Source: Segniliparus sp051660745 (lineage in GTDB: Bacteria > Actinomycetota > Actinomycetes > Mycobacteriales > Mycobacteriaceae). From it: 64,000 nucleotides of DNA. Shown here in pieces: positions 25,513 to 33,633 of the stretch (its first letter is position 1; the number at the start of each line of letters is the position of its first letter). The DNA lies in contig NZ_JBOFQF010000038.1 of NCBI RefSeq assembly GCF_051660745.1, forward strand, positions 86,204 through 150,203. The letters are read 5' to 3'. Under the pieces are notes generated by a model. It worked only from the letters and a program-made list of their open reading frames with translations. It made no database searches and had not been told where the DNA came from. The position numbers and the translations under genes are program-made.

Positions 25513-26052
25513 ATGAAGGTTGTCGCGAAGGCGGCTGTGCTTGGTCTGGCTGGGCTGACGGCGTTCGGGGCCGCTGGCTGCAACCGGGGCGGCAGTGGTG
25601 GCGGCACGACGACCATCATTCAACAGGGGGGCGCGGCGGTGGCTTCCTCCAGCGGCTCTAGCCCAGGTCCTGCGAGCGTCGGTCCAATTAACGACTCGAA
25701 AGAACTTTGCCACCAGGTTTTGTTGAAAACTAGGGGCTTGAGCAATGCATTGAGCTCATTCTGGAAGATCACCTCCAATCGTGACGGCTGGTCGTACACG
25801 GATTCCGATTTGGGTGATGTTGTTTCTCGTGTGGAAAAGGAATTCGAGCAAGCTTTTCCAGCATTGGATGGTATTGTCGGGAAGGGTGTCTCTGTCGATA
25901 TATTTGATGCGGCGAATAATTATTTAAAAACAATCAAATCTTTTTCGACTGCAATAACCGAACAGCAGCATAATGATAAACTGAATCCTGCTGCGAGTGA
26001 TTTTGGACATGCGAAAGATAAACTGAGTGATGTTTGTAGCGCGACTGGCTAA
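25513..26052 (+). CDS. Lipoprotein, paralogue of the previous gene
   Basis: Lipoprotein of 179 residues: MKVVAKAAVLGLAGLTAFGA then AGC lipobox, AAGGAG 6 bases upstream of the ATG at 25513. The mature domain repeats the pattern of its neighbour: KELCHQVLLKTRGLSNALSS, VVSRVEKEFEQAFPALDGIV, NNYLKTIKSFSTAITEQQ and C-terminal DVCSATG, with matching cysteines. The 5' halves of the two genes are nearly identical in DNA, while the 3' halves differ more and are AT-rich. This could reflect gene conversion or recent duplication of the signal-peptide part. Confidence 0.75.
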   Translation: MKVVAKAAVLGLAGLTAFGAAGCNRGGSGGGTTTIIQQGGAAVASSSGSSPGPASVGPINDSKELCHQVLLKTRGLSNALSSFWKITSNRDGWSYTDSDLGDVVSRVEKEFEQAFPALDGIVGKGVSVDIFDAANNYLKTIKSFSTAITEQQHNDKLNPAASDFGHAKDKLSDVCSATG

Positions 26053-26100
26053 TTATTCATCATTCCGGTTATGTGACCATTAGGTAGGAGGGTATTTATA

Positions 26101-28365
26101 ATGGCTGCACCGCAACCTGATTTCGGCATTCTGAATGATGTCATCAAGCCGCATTGGCCTGATGCGGACGAGGCCGTCTTGGCGCAAGAGGCTGATCTGA
26201 AAAAAGGCCTGCTGGGGGGCATCCAGAGCCTGCTTGATCTGATCGACTCGGATGTCTATGGTTTGAAGAAGCAGGCGGTGTCGGGCTCGGACTCCGAGCA
26301 GGGGGTCACCGAGGAGCAGCAGAAATACCTCTCGCTCAAAGAGAACTGGCTCGGTCAGATGAAGAGCCAGGCCGGTTTTGAGAAGATGACTGCGTCTAAT
26401 GTGAAAGACGCTCGTGGGCAGATATCGAAGACGGCGACCGATGCTCTGGCGCAGATCGCTCAACTGCAGAAGGCGCAGGCAAACCAAAGTTTAGCTAGCC
26501 AGTTTAAGGATTTTTTTGGGGTCACGGACTCGCAGGCCGAGCTTGAGGCGCAGATCTCGAAGATCAAGGGCCAAGCGGGGAAGTCAGCTGAAAGCCAGCA
26601 GTCCGATATGAAAGGCTTTAACGACGGCCTGTACACGGGGAGTCTGTATACCCCTGTATCTATTAGTTCCGGGGATGCAGATTTCCAGAAGCAAGCCTTG
26701 GCTCAAGGTGACACCAACCTCTTCCAGCAGGTAAGCAGGAATGAGAGTGCTCCTGCTAATTTTCAGCAGGCAAACAAGGCTGAGAGCACATCTAATTTTC
26801 AGCAGGCAAACAAGGCTGAGAGCACATCTAATTTTCAGCAGGCAAACAAGGCTGAGAGCCAGGCTGATCTGCAACAAGCAGCGGCTCAGCAAGGCGGCGG
26901 CGGTGGTTCTGGCGGTGCTGGTGGTCAAGGCGGTGGTTCCGGCGGTGGTTCCGGTGGTGGCGCTGGCGGTAAAGGCGGTGGCTCGGGTGCTGGTGGTGCT
27001 TCGACCGGTCTTCAGTCGGGCGCGGCGCTCGCGGAGCATGCGGGAGCTGGGCATGCTGAGGCCTCGAAGATCAGTGGCGCCGAGGGCGGCGGTCGCGGGG
27101 GCATAGGCGCTCCGTCTATTGGCGGCATCGGTGGCGGTCCTGCTGCTGGTGGTGCTGGCGGCGGTCCTGCGCGTATTGGCGGCATCGGCGGCGGTCCTGG
27201 TGGTGGCGGGGAGGCTTCTCGGACTGGCGCGCAGGGCGCGTCGGCGGTGGAGAAGTCGTCGGGCTCGGGCTCGTCGTCTGGTTCGGGTTCGCAGCAGGGC
27301 TCTGGTTTGAGCCGTGGCGGCGCTGGTGCGGGCGCTGGCGCTGCTGGTGCGGCGACGCATTCGCAGTCGGCGCAGCAGGGCGCGCTCCGCGACGCGATGA
27401 AGGGCGACACCGCTGGCGGGGCTTCGGGCACGGGGCGGCATTTGGACCAGCAGAACCAGGCGTTGGGCACGGCGAAGGTGACGGACTTGTCGCCGACGGC
27501 GTTGCAGTCCGCGCACGGGGAGACGGCGAAGGTGGCCTCGGCGTTCTCGGGTTTGGAGGGCATGATTGCCTCGACGCACCCGGCGGCGGGCGCGCCTCAG
27601 CTCGCGAGCTGGATCGTCACGGGCGGCACCGTGGAGGGCGCGCGGCGCGCGGGCTTCCTCGCGGACGGGGTGACCTGGGGCTGGGTGCCCCAGCCGCCGT
27701 TCCAGCACACGGGCCTGGACGGGTTGGTGTTCTTGTTCGAGGACATGCGTGTGGCGCCGAACCCGCAGTCGGGGGTGTTCCGCCCGGTGGCGGCGCGGGT
27801 GACCACGACGGGCTGGCTGGGCGAGATCGACCCGGCGATGCGATTGCCGGAGGGCACGCGGATCCTGGACCGCTCGACGGCCCCGGCCGCGACGGACCAT
27901 GTGACCGACACGGGCCTGCTCGCGCGGGGCCTGGCGCGGTGGCTGCTGGAGAGCGGCCTGGACGGGGACGCCTCGTGGCGGCTGGTCGCGGTCTGCTTCC
28001 TTGCGGAGCCGGACGCGGAGACGGTGGACGGCTTGCTGCGCCTGCTGCACCCGGTGGAGTCGTATTGGGAGGGCCGCCCCGGCTACGAGGCGAACGTGCC
28101 GCAGGCCGCGGTGGCGGACGCGCAGACGCTTTCCTCGGAGGAGCTGGAGGTCAAGGCGAAGGACCCGTTGCGGCACGCGACGGATGTGGCGCGCTTGGCC
28201 CCGGACGGCCTGTACGACCCGACGGGCCTGCCCGCGAAGGAGGCCGAGTGGTACCGCAAGTCGGCGGAGCGCGCGCAGAAGCCGCAGTTGACGAACGCCC
28301 GGTGGAAACAGGAGCTGGACCAGTACCTGCGCGAAGAGCGCGGCGGCGGCTCGGCGAACTGGTAG
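26101..28365 (+). CDS. Large Gly-rich protein with C-terminal Trp-rich domain, Esp-like
   Basis: Modular protein of 754 residues, not confidently assigned. Residues 1-180 are helical and polar. Residues about 220-255 contain the NFQQANKAES repeats. Residues 260-450 are a Gly/Ser/Ala-rich, disordered stretch. The C-terminus from about 480 is a folded domain (LASWIVTGGTVEGARRAGFL, VTWGWVPQPPFQHTGLDGLV, VTTTGWLGEIDPAMRLPEGT, then WRLVAVCFLAEPDAETVDGL). There is no Sec signal. A helical head, flexible middle and folded tail recall EspK/EspB-type ESX-1 proteins, and the EspL-like gene nearby fits. A small partner gene follows 10 bases later. The first 500 bases are clearly less GC-rich than the rest. 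Confidence 0.55.
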   Translation: MAAPQPDFGILNDVIKPHWPDADEAVLAQEADLKKGLLGGIQSLLDLIDSDVYGLKKQAVSGSDSEQGVTEEQQKYLSLKENWLGQMKSQAGFEKMTASNVKDARGQISKTATDALAQIAQLQKAQANQSLASQFKDFFGVTDSQAELEAQISKIKGQAGKSAESQQSDMKGFNDGLYTGSLYTPVSISSGDADFQKQALAQGDTNLFQQVSRNESAPANFQQANKAESTSNFQQANKAESTSNFQQANKAESQADLQQAAAQQGGGGGSGGAGGQGGGSGGGSGGGAGGKGGGSGAGGASTGLQSGAALAEHAGAGHAEASKISGAEGGGRGGIGAPSIGGIGGGPAAGGAGGGPARIGGIGGGPGGGGEASRTGAQGASAVEKSSGSGSSSGSGSQQGSGLSRGGAGAGAGAAGAATHSQSAQQGALRDAMKGDTAGGASGTGRHLDQQNQALGTAKVTDLSPTALQSAHGETAKVASAFSGLEGMIASTHPAAGAPQLASWIVTGGTVEGARRAGFLADGVTWGWVPQPPFQHTGLDGLVFLFEDMRVAPNPQSGVFRPVAARVTTTGWLGEIDPAMRLPEGTRILDRSTAPAATDHVTDTGLLARGLARWLLESGLDGDASWRLVAVCFLAEPDAETVDGLLRLLHPVESYWEGRPGYEANVPQAAVADAQTLSSEELEVKAKDPLRHATDVARLAPDGLYDPTGLPAKEAEWYRKSAERAQKPQLTNARWKQELDQYLREERGGGSANW
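26758..26859 (+). repeat. 36-base tandem repeat, about 2.8 identical copies, in frame
   Basis: Two full 36-base units (26758-26793, 26794-26829) and 30 bases of a third are identical in DNA, encoding NFQQANKAESTS twice and NFQQANKAES. A more distant unit precedes them (LFQQVSRNES, then APA). Absence of silent changes means recent expansion; copy number probably varies between strains. Confidence 0.9.
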
Positions 28366-28375
28366 GAGGGGCGAG

Positions 28376-28846
28376 ATGACGCATCCGTTGCAGCTCGCGA
28401 GCCCGGTGCTCGCGTCGGCGGTGGGCTCGGTGGCGAAGGAGAAGGCCCCGTCTGTGGTCGCCGCGCTGGCGCGGGAGGGCGTGTCGAGCACCTCCGCGTA
28501 CACGCAGGGGCCGGTGTGGGGGCCGTTGTACGGGGCGCTGGCGAACAGCGGCGCGGACGTGAACAGCGCGGAGTTCCGCACCGCCCGCGAGGCCGCGCAG
28601 GGCGAGCTGCGCTCGCACGAGATCGACGGGCTGGAGCTGCTCGCGCGCCTGGAGGGCCGCGTGGCGGCCAAGCCGGGCGAGCTGCCCCCGACCCGTGGCG
28701 AGTACGAGAACCACCGCAACCTCACCTGGCGCCTGCGCGCGATGCTGCTCGCGCTGGGCGACCCGTACCAGAGCCAGCTCCTCGACATCGCGCACTGCCT
28801 GCGCAACGGGGGCATGACCGAAGCCGACATCACCGGCAGGCTCTAG
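28376..28846 (+). CDS. Conserved hypothetical partner of the Esp-like protein
   Basis: Unrecognised cytosolic protein of 156 residues starting at ATG 28376 with GGAGGGGCGAG upstream, 10 bases after the large Gly-rich gene. The C-terminal half is the most structured part: RGEYENHRNLTWRLRAMLLA, LGDPYQSQLLDIAHCLRNGG, MTEADITGRL. It looks helical, without signal or membrane segments. Close spacing argues for a joint function with the upstream gene. Its 3' end contains the -10 box of the mod operon. Confidence 0.5.
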   Translation: MTHPLQLASPVLASAVGSVAKEKAPSVVAALAREGVSSTSAYTQGPVWGPLYGALANSGADVNSAEFRTAREAAQGELRSHEIDGLELLARLEGRVAAKPGELPPTRGEYENHRNLTWRLRAMLLALGDPYQSQLLDIAHCLRNGGMTEADITGRL

Positions 28847-28849
28847 ACT
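28844..28849 (+). promoter_or_regulatory. Leaderless-type -10 element of modA
   Basis: TAGACT overlaps the stop codon of the upstream gene and lies 7 bases before the modA ATG at 28857. It would give the molybdate operon its own start within the cluster. Confidence 0.45.
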
Positions 28850-28856
28850 CGAAGCC

Positions 28857-29621
28857 ATGCCGAACGCGTGGAGAGCAGCCGCGTCCTCGGTCGTCGCCGT
28901 GGCCGCCCTCGCCTCCTGCTCGCCCGCGCAGGCCCCGGCGGGGACGAGCATCACGGTGTTCGCCGCCGCGTCGCTGCAGAGGGTGTTCACCGAGCTCGGC
29001 GCGCAGTTCGAGGCGCAGCACCCGGGGACGCGCGTGACGTTCACCTTCGCCGGGTCGCCCACGCTTGTCGCGCAGCTCGACCAGGGCGCGAAGGGGGATG
29101 TGCTCGCTTCCGCCGACGAGGCGAACATGGCGCACGCCCAACAGAAGGGCCTGGTCCGCGACGTGCGGCTGTTCGCGTCGAACCATTTGGTGATCGCCAC
29201 CGCGCCGGGCAACCCGAAACATATCGCGCGGCTCGCGGACCTCGCGGACCCCGCGCTGTCGGTGGTGGTCTGCGCGCCGCAGGTGCCCTGCGGGGCGCTG
29301 GCCGGGCGCGTCGAGGCCCAGGCGGGGGTGGCGGTCCCGGCGAAGAGCCAGGAGCCCTCGGTCACCGCCGTGCTGACGAAGGTGACTTCGGGCGAGGCGG
29401 ACGCGGGCCTGGTGTACAGCACGGACGCGAGCGCGGCGGGGGAGCGGGCGACGACGGTGCCGATCCCGGAGGGGGACTCGCTCGCGACGAAGTACCCCAT
29501 CGCGGTGCTCTCCCAAGCACAGGAGCAATCCCGCGCCGAGGCGGCGCGGCAGTTCGTGGGCCTGGTGCTCGGCCCGCAGGGCCAGGAGGCGTTGGCGAAG
29601 GCGGGCTTTGGCGCGCCGTGA
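28857..29621 (+). CDS. modA: Molybdate ABC transporter substrate-binding lipoprotein
   Basis: Periplasmic-type binding protein of 254 residues with lipobox LASC near residue 20. Characteristic segments: ITVFAAASLQRVFTELGAQF, VTFTFAGSPTLVAQLDQGAK, GDVLASADEANMAHAQ, and EPSVTAVLTKVTSGEADAGLVYSTDA. These line the oxyanion pocket for molybdate or tungstate. It is followed by modB with overlapping frames. Confidence 0.9.
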   Translation: MPNAWRAAASSVVAVAALASCSPAQAPAGTSITVFAAASLQRVFTELGAQFEAQHPGTRVTFTFAGSPTLVAQLDQGAKGDVLASADEANMAHAQQKGLVRDVRLFASNHLVIATAPGNPKHIARLADLADPALSVVVCAPQVPCGALAGRVEAQAGVAVPAKSQEPSVTAVLTKVTSGEADAGLVYSTDASAAGERATTVPIPEGDSLATKYPIAVLSQAQEQSRAEAARQFVGLVLGPQGQEALAKAGFGAP

Positions 29622-30417
29622 GCACGCGGGCGCGCCCGCGCCGCTGCTCCTGCCCGCCGCGTTGGGCCTCGCGCTGGTCACCCTGCCGGTGCTGTGCCTG
29701 CCGCGCGGCGTCCCGCTCGCGGCGCTGCCCGCGCTGGCGCGCTCGTCGGCCGCCCGGGAGGCGCTGCGGCTGTCGCTGGCCACCACGGTCTGCGCCACCG
29801 CGCTGGTGGTGCTGGTGGGCGCGCCGCTCGCGTTGGCGCTGGCGCGCTCCGCCCTGCCGGGCAAAGGCGTCCTGCGCGGGGCGCTGCTGGTGCCGCTGAC
29901 TCTGCCGCCGGTGGTCGGGGGCATGGCGTTGTTGTCGGCGTTCGGCAGGCGGGGCCTGGTCGGGCGGTGGCTCGACGGCATGGGGGTCCAGATCGCGTTC
30001 TCGACCACGGCGGTCGTCCTCGCGCAGGCCTTCGTGGCGCTGCCGTTCTTCGCGCTCGCGTTCGCGGGCGCGCTCACGGCGGCGGGCGAGGCGCCCGAGC
30101 GCGCCGCCGCCGCGCTCGGCGCGAGCCCGTGGCAGGTGCTGTGGCGGGTGACGCTGCCGAGGATGCGCCTCGCGATTGTCTCCGCGACGGCTCTCGCCTT
30201 TGCCCGCGCGCTCGGGGAGTTCGGCGCGACGCTGACGTTCGCGGGCAGCTTCCAGGGGGTCACCCGGACCTTGCCGTTGGAGGTGTACCTGGAGCAGGAG
30301 GTCGACCCGGCCGCCGCGCAGGCGCTCTCCTTGGCGTTCCTCGCCGTCGCGGTCGGGCTGGTGCTGGTCACGCTGTGGGCGGGGCGCAGTCGCCCCGGAC
30401 AGGACCCGGTCGCATGA
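29608..30417 (+). CDS. modB: Molybdate ABC transporter permease
   Basis: Membrane permease of up to 269 residues, six hydrophobic segments. The EAA loop that contacts the ATPase is ERAAAALGASPWQVLWRVTL followed by PRMRLAIVSA. LTLPPVVGGMALL and GEFGATLTFAGSFQGVTRTL are typical of ModB/CysT proteins. In this frame the start is TTG 29608, overlapping modA by 14 bases; the GTG at 29618 is in another frame. Translationally coupled with modA and modC. Confidence 0.88.
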   Translation: MARREHAGAPAPLLLPAALGLALVTLPVLCLPRGVPLAALPALARSSAAREALRLSLATTVCATALVVLVGAPLALALARSALPGKGVLRGALLVPLTLPPVVGGMALLSAFGRRGLVGRWLDGMGVQIAFSTTAVVLAQAFVALPFFALAFAGALTAAGEAPERAAAALGASPWQVLWRVTLPRMRLAIVSATALAFARALGEFGATLTFAGSFQGVTRTLPLEVYLEQEVDPAAAQALSLAFLAVAVGLVLVTLWAGRSRPGQDPVA

Positions 30418-31346
30418 GCGCCGCGTCCGCGCTGGCGGTCGACGTGGCGCACGAGGGCCGGGGCGTCGAGGCCGCGTTCGAGGTCCCCGCCGGGGGGTGC
30501 GCCGCCGTGGTCGGGCCGAACGGCGCGGGCAAGTCGAGCCTGCTCGCGATGGTCTCGGGCTCGCTGCGCCCGACGCGGGGCCGGGTGCTGGTCGGGGGGC
30601 GCGATGTGGCCGCCCTGCCGGTGTGGCGGCGCAAGGTCGCGCTCCTCGCGCAGCGGGCCGTGCTGTTCGAGCATCTGGACGTGCTGGACAATGTGGCGTT
30701 CGCCCCGAGGGTCGCGGGGCTGGGCGCGGCGCGGTCGCGGGCGCTGGCGCGCCAGTGGCTGGCGAGGGTCGGCGCGTCCGAATGGGCACGGCGCCGCCCG
30801 CACGAGCTCTCCGGCGGGCAGGCGCAGCGCGTCGCGCTGGCGCAGGCGCTCGCCGCCGAGCCGGACGTGCTGCTGTTGGACGAGCCGTTCGCGGCGGTGG
30901 ACGTGCCCGCCGCCGCCGAGCTGCGGGCACTTGCGCGCGGGCTGCTCGCCGGGCAGACCTGCGTCTTGGTGACGCACGACTACGCCGATGTGGCGACGCT
31001 CGCGGACGTCGTCGTGGTCCTCGACGCGGGCCGGGTGGCGCAGACGACCGGCCCCGAGGGGCTCGCGGCAGACCCGGCCACCGAGTTCGCGGCCCGGCTC
31101 GTGGGGCTGAACCGGGTCGGCTCCGCGTTGTTCCCGCCGACGGCGGCCTCGGTGGTGCTCGACCCCGGGGCCCCGGCGCGGTACCGGGGCGAGGTCGTCG
31201 GCGTCGTCTCGCACGGGGAGGGCCTGCGGGCGCTGTGCCGCGTCGAGGAGTGCGTGGTCGAGGTCCAGGTGGGCCGCGAGCTGGCGCAGCGGCTGGAGCC
31301 GGGGACCCCGGTCGGCGTCTCGGTCGAGGAGGATTGGTCGCGATGA
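30414..31346 (+). CDS. modC: Molybdate ABC transporter ATPase
   Basis: ATP-binding subunit of 310 residues. Walker A GPNGAGKSS, Q-loop ALLAQRAVLFEHLDVLDNVA, signature LSGGQAQR, Walker B LLLDEPFAAVD, switch VTHDYADV. The C-terminus (ARYRGEVVGVVSHGEGLRAL through GTPVGVSVEEDWSR) is a TOBE/Mop-like regulatory domain. ATG at 30414 overlaps the modB stop by 4 bases. Confidence 0.9.
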   Translation: MSAASALAVDVAHEGRGVEAAFEVPAGGCAAVVGPNGAGKSSLLAMVSGSLRPTRGRVLVGGRDVAALPVWRRKVALLAQRAVLFEHLDVLDNVAFAPRVAGLGAARSRALARQWLARVGASEWARRRPHELSGGQAQRVALAQALAAEPDVLLLDEPFAAVDVPAAAELRALARGLLAGQTCVLVTHDYADVATLADVVVVLDAGRVAQTTGPEGLAADPATEFAARLVGLNRVGSALFPPTAASVVLDPGAPARYRGEVVGVVSHGEGLRALCRVEECVVEVQVGRELAQRLEPGTPVGVSVEEDWSR

Positions 31347-32830
31347 AGGTCCGAACCCGGCTCCGCAGGGCTGCGGCGTTCGCCGCCGTGCTGCTCAGCG
31401 GCGCGGCCTGCGCCGTGCCGCCTGCTCCACCGCCGCCGCGCCCGCCGCAGGCGGCCCAGCCCGAGCCTGCGCCGTTCGACCCGGAACCCGTCGCGTGGGG
31501 GCCGTGCGGGGAGGGGGTCGCCCAGCCGGGGGAGCGCTTCGTGCTGGACTGCGCCAGTGTCGCGGTCCCGCTCGACTACGGCCGCCCCGACGGGAGGAGG
31601 ATCGCGGTCGCGATCTCCCGCACCCGCGCCAAGGCGGCGCACGACCCGCTCGGGCCGCTCTTCGTGAACCCCGGCGGGCCGGGCTCGCCGGGGCTGTCCA
31701 CCGGCCCGCATCTCGCGGCCGAGATGCCGCCCGAGGTGGCAGACCGGTTCGACGTCATCGGCTTCGACCCGCGCGGGACCGGCCGCTCGGGGCAGGCCCT
31801 CTGTGTGGACGCGGCGGCGATCGACCGGCTCGCCGCACTGCCCGACCTGCGCCAGCCCGGCGCGGCGGAGCGGGCCGAGGCGGCGCAGCGCGCCGTCAAC
31901 CAGGGCTGCGTCGCGGCGCTCGGCCCGGCCGCCGCGCACGACGGCACGGAGGAGGCCGCCCGCGACATGGAGTCCGTGCGGCGCGCGCTCGGCGCCCCGC
32001 AGATCAGCTACCTCGGCTTCTCCTACGGCACGTTCCTCGGCGCGGTGTACGCGCACCTCTACCCCGGCGCGGTGCGGGCCATGGCGCTCGACTCGCCGGT
32101 GGACTTCACCCGCCCGAGGGCAGAGTTCTTCGACGGGGTCGTCGCCTCGTCGGACGAGGTCTTCGACCAGTTCGCCACGTGGGCCGCGCGCAGTCCGCAG
32201 GCCGCGCGGCTCGCGGACCTGCGCCCCCGCCTCGCCGCGCTCGTCGCGCGGAACCCGCGCGCGGTCGACGTGCGCGACATTTTCGGCAAGCTCCGCCGCT
32301 ACGAGCAGTGGCCGCAGCTCGCCGACGTCCTGGTCCGCGCCCTCGACGGCCTGCCCCCGGCTCCGCCGAAGCCGCCGAGCCTGCCGGGGGCCAGCGCGCT
32401 CCGGGCCGTCTGGTGCGACGACCAGCCCGCCGCCCTGCGCGTCGACGCGGCGACGGCGGCCCGCCTCGCGGGCGAATGGTCCGAGCGCAGCCCGATCTTC
32501 GGCGCCTCGTTCGCGAACCAGAGCTTCCCCGGCCTCCTCGACTGCGCGGGATGGCCCGAGCCCGCGCGGCCCGCGGCCTCCATCGACGCGACCGGCTCCG
32601 CCCCGCTGCTCGTCGTGAGCGGCCTGCACGACCCGAACACCCCGCACAGCTGGGCGGAGGCGTTCGTCGCCGCGACCAAGACGGGGGTCCTTTTGAGCAC
32701 CGCGCGCCCCGGCCACGCGCAATACCTCGGACAGGACGTCGCCGAGGGGTGTTTGAACCGGGGAGTCGAGGAGTATTTGACCGCCCTGCGGCTGCCCGCG
32801 CCGGGCACGGTGTGCCCGATCGACGGGTAG
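31343..32830 (+). CDS. Secreted alpha/beta-hydrolase lipoprotein (TAP/Slp-like peptidase type)
   Basis: Exported serine hydrolase of 495 residues. The signal MKVRTRLRRAAAFAAVLLSG then AAC forms a lipobox, followed by a Pro-rich linker. The catalytic core has the oxyanion segment FVNPGGPGSPG, FDPRGTGRSGQA, the nucleophile YLGFSYGTFLGAVYAHLYPG, and the C-terminal TAP-like domain with LLVVSGLHDPNTP and a histidine in RPGHAQYLG. It resembles tripeptidyl aminopeptidases and mycobacterial CaeA-type esterases. The ATG at 31343 overlaps the modC stop by 4 bases, so it is expressed with the mod genes although no molybdenum link is known. Confidence 0.85.
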   Translation: MKVRTRLRRAAAFAAVLLSGAACAVPPAPPPPRPPQAAQPEPAPFDPEPVAWGPCGEGVAQPGERFVLDCASVAVPLDYGRPDGRRIAVAISRTRAKAAHDPLGPLFVNPGGPGSPGLSTGPHLAAEMPPEVADRFDVIGFDPRGTGRSGQALCVDAAAIDRLAALPDLRQPGAAERAEAAQRAVNQGCVAALGPAAAHDGTEEAARDMESVRRALGAPQISYLGFSYGTFLGAVYAHLYPGAVRAMALDSPVDFTRPRAEFFDGVVASSDEVFDQFATWAARSPQAARLADLRPRLAALVARNPRAVDVRDIFGKLRRYEQWPQLADVLVRALDGLPPAPPKPPSLPGASALRAVWCDDQPAALRVDAATAARLAGEWSERSPIFGASFANQSFPGLLDCAGWPEPARPAASIDATGSAPLLVVSGLHDPNTPHSWAEAFVAATKTGVLLSTARPGHAQYLGQDVAEGCLNRGVEEYLTALRLPAPGTVCPIDG

Positions 32831-32852
32831 CCGCAGGCGCCGGGCTCAGCGG

Positions 32853-32897
32853 TGCTGGGTTTACCGATACTGGGTTTACCGATACTGGGTTTATCGG
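32853..32897. repeat. 15-base tandem repeat, three copies
   Basis: Units at 32853-32867, 32868-32882 and 32883-32897 read TGCTGGGTTTACCGA, TACTGGGTTTACCGA and TACTGGGTTTATCGG. They lie between the convergent hydrolase and MPT64-like genes, and the last unit contains the stop codon of the latter, so the repeat grew at the gene's 3' end. Confidence 0.8.
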
Positions 32898-33628
32898 TAT
32901 TCGGGCCGGAGGGTGTCCCCGAACGCGGCGAGCGGGATATGGGTCGTGAACGCCCCCGCGTTCACCGGGCCGACGCGCTCCTCGGGGAGGTAGACGACCA
33001 GCTCCGTCGGGGTCAACGCGAACGTCGTGTACGTTCCCGTGTTGTAGCCGTTGCCGATGGAGAGCTGGTCGAGGCGGGCGTTCTTTGGGGCGTATCGCAG
33101 CACCAGCGGGGTGATGGCGCTCTGCAGGTTCGTCCCGGCTTTGAACACGTCCCCGATCGCGAGCCTGCGGTGCTCGGCCAAGTCGAACGTCATCGTCAGA
33201 TACGCGTCGTTGGGGTGCGCGCCCCCCAGGTCGGCCAGCTCGTGGAACACGAGGCTCTGCACCGAGGCGGAGTGCTGGTGCTTCTGGTGCTCGAAGATGT
33301 CGGCGGAGGCCAGGCTCTGCGGCGCCGAGGAGATCGACGAGCGCAGCGCCGAGACCCGCCCCTTGATGAACGCGGCGAGCTGGGACTCGGCCCACGCGTC
33401 GCCGAGCAGGTCCTCCGGCACCGGGCTGCTGTAGCTGATCGCCCGGTCGGCGGACAGGTTCTCTTGGAACTCGCAGCGCGGCTCCTGGGTCTGGCGCGGG
33501 TACTGGCCATGCTCGCGCCACGTCCCGCCCGCCGCCGCGCACACGCCTGCCTGGTCGGCGGAGGCCGGGGCGGCCGCGAGCCCGCCGAACGCCCCCGCCG
33601 CGAGCAGCGCGCAGACGAGCAGGCGCAT
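32891..33628 (-). CDS. Secreted MPT64-like (DUF3298/RsiV-type) protein
   Basis: Exported protein of 245 residues. The signal is MRLLVCALLAAGAFGGLAAA, cut after ASA. The mature part begins DQAGVCAAAGGTWREHGQYP and matches the MPT64 pattern: CEFQENLSADRAISYSSPVP, a region of AFIKGRVSALRSS, VFHELADLGGAHPNDAYLTM and PKNARLDQLSIGNGYNTGTY near the end. MPT64 is a secreted mycobacterial antigen of DUF3298-like fold. The start at 33628 is the ATG opening the signal peptide. The upstream paralogue is 5 bases away, so the two are co-transcribed. Confidence 0.75.
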   Translation of the reverse strand: MRLLVCALLAAGAFGGLAAAPASADQAGVCAAAGGTWREHGQYPRQTQEPRCEFQENLSADRAISYSSPVPEDLLGDAWAESQLAAFIKGRVSALRSSISSAPQSLASADIFEHQKHQHSASVQSLVFHELADLGGAHPNDAYLTMTFDLAEHRRLAIGDVFKAGTNLQSAITPLVLRYAPKNARLDQLSIGNGYNTGTYTTFALTPTELVVYLPEERVGPVNAGAFTTHIPLAAFGDTLRPEYR

Positions 33629-33633
33629 GCCGG

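Noticed and set aside
26758..26859. CRISPR array
   Set aside because: Repeats are directly adjacent without spacers and encode protein in frame.
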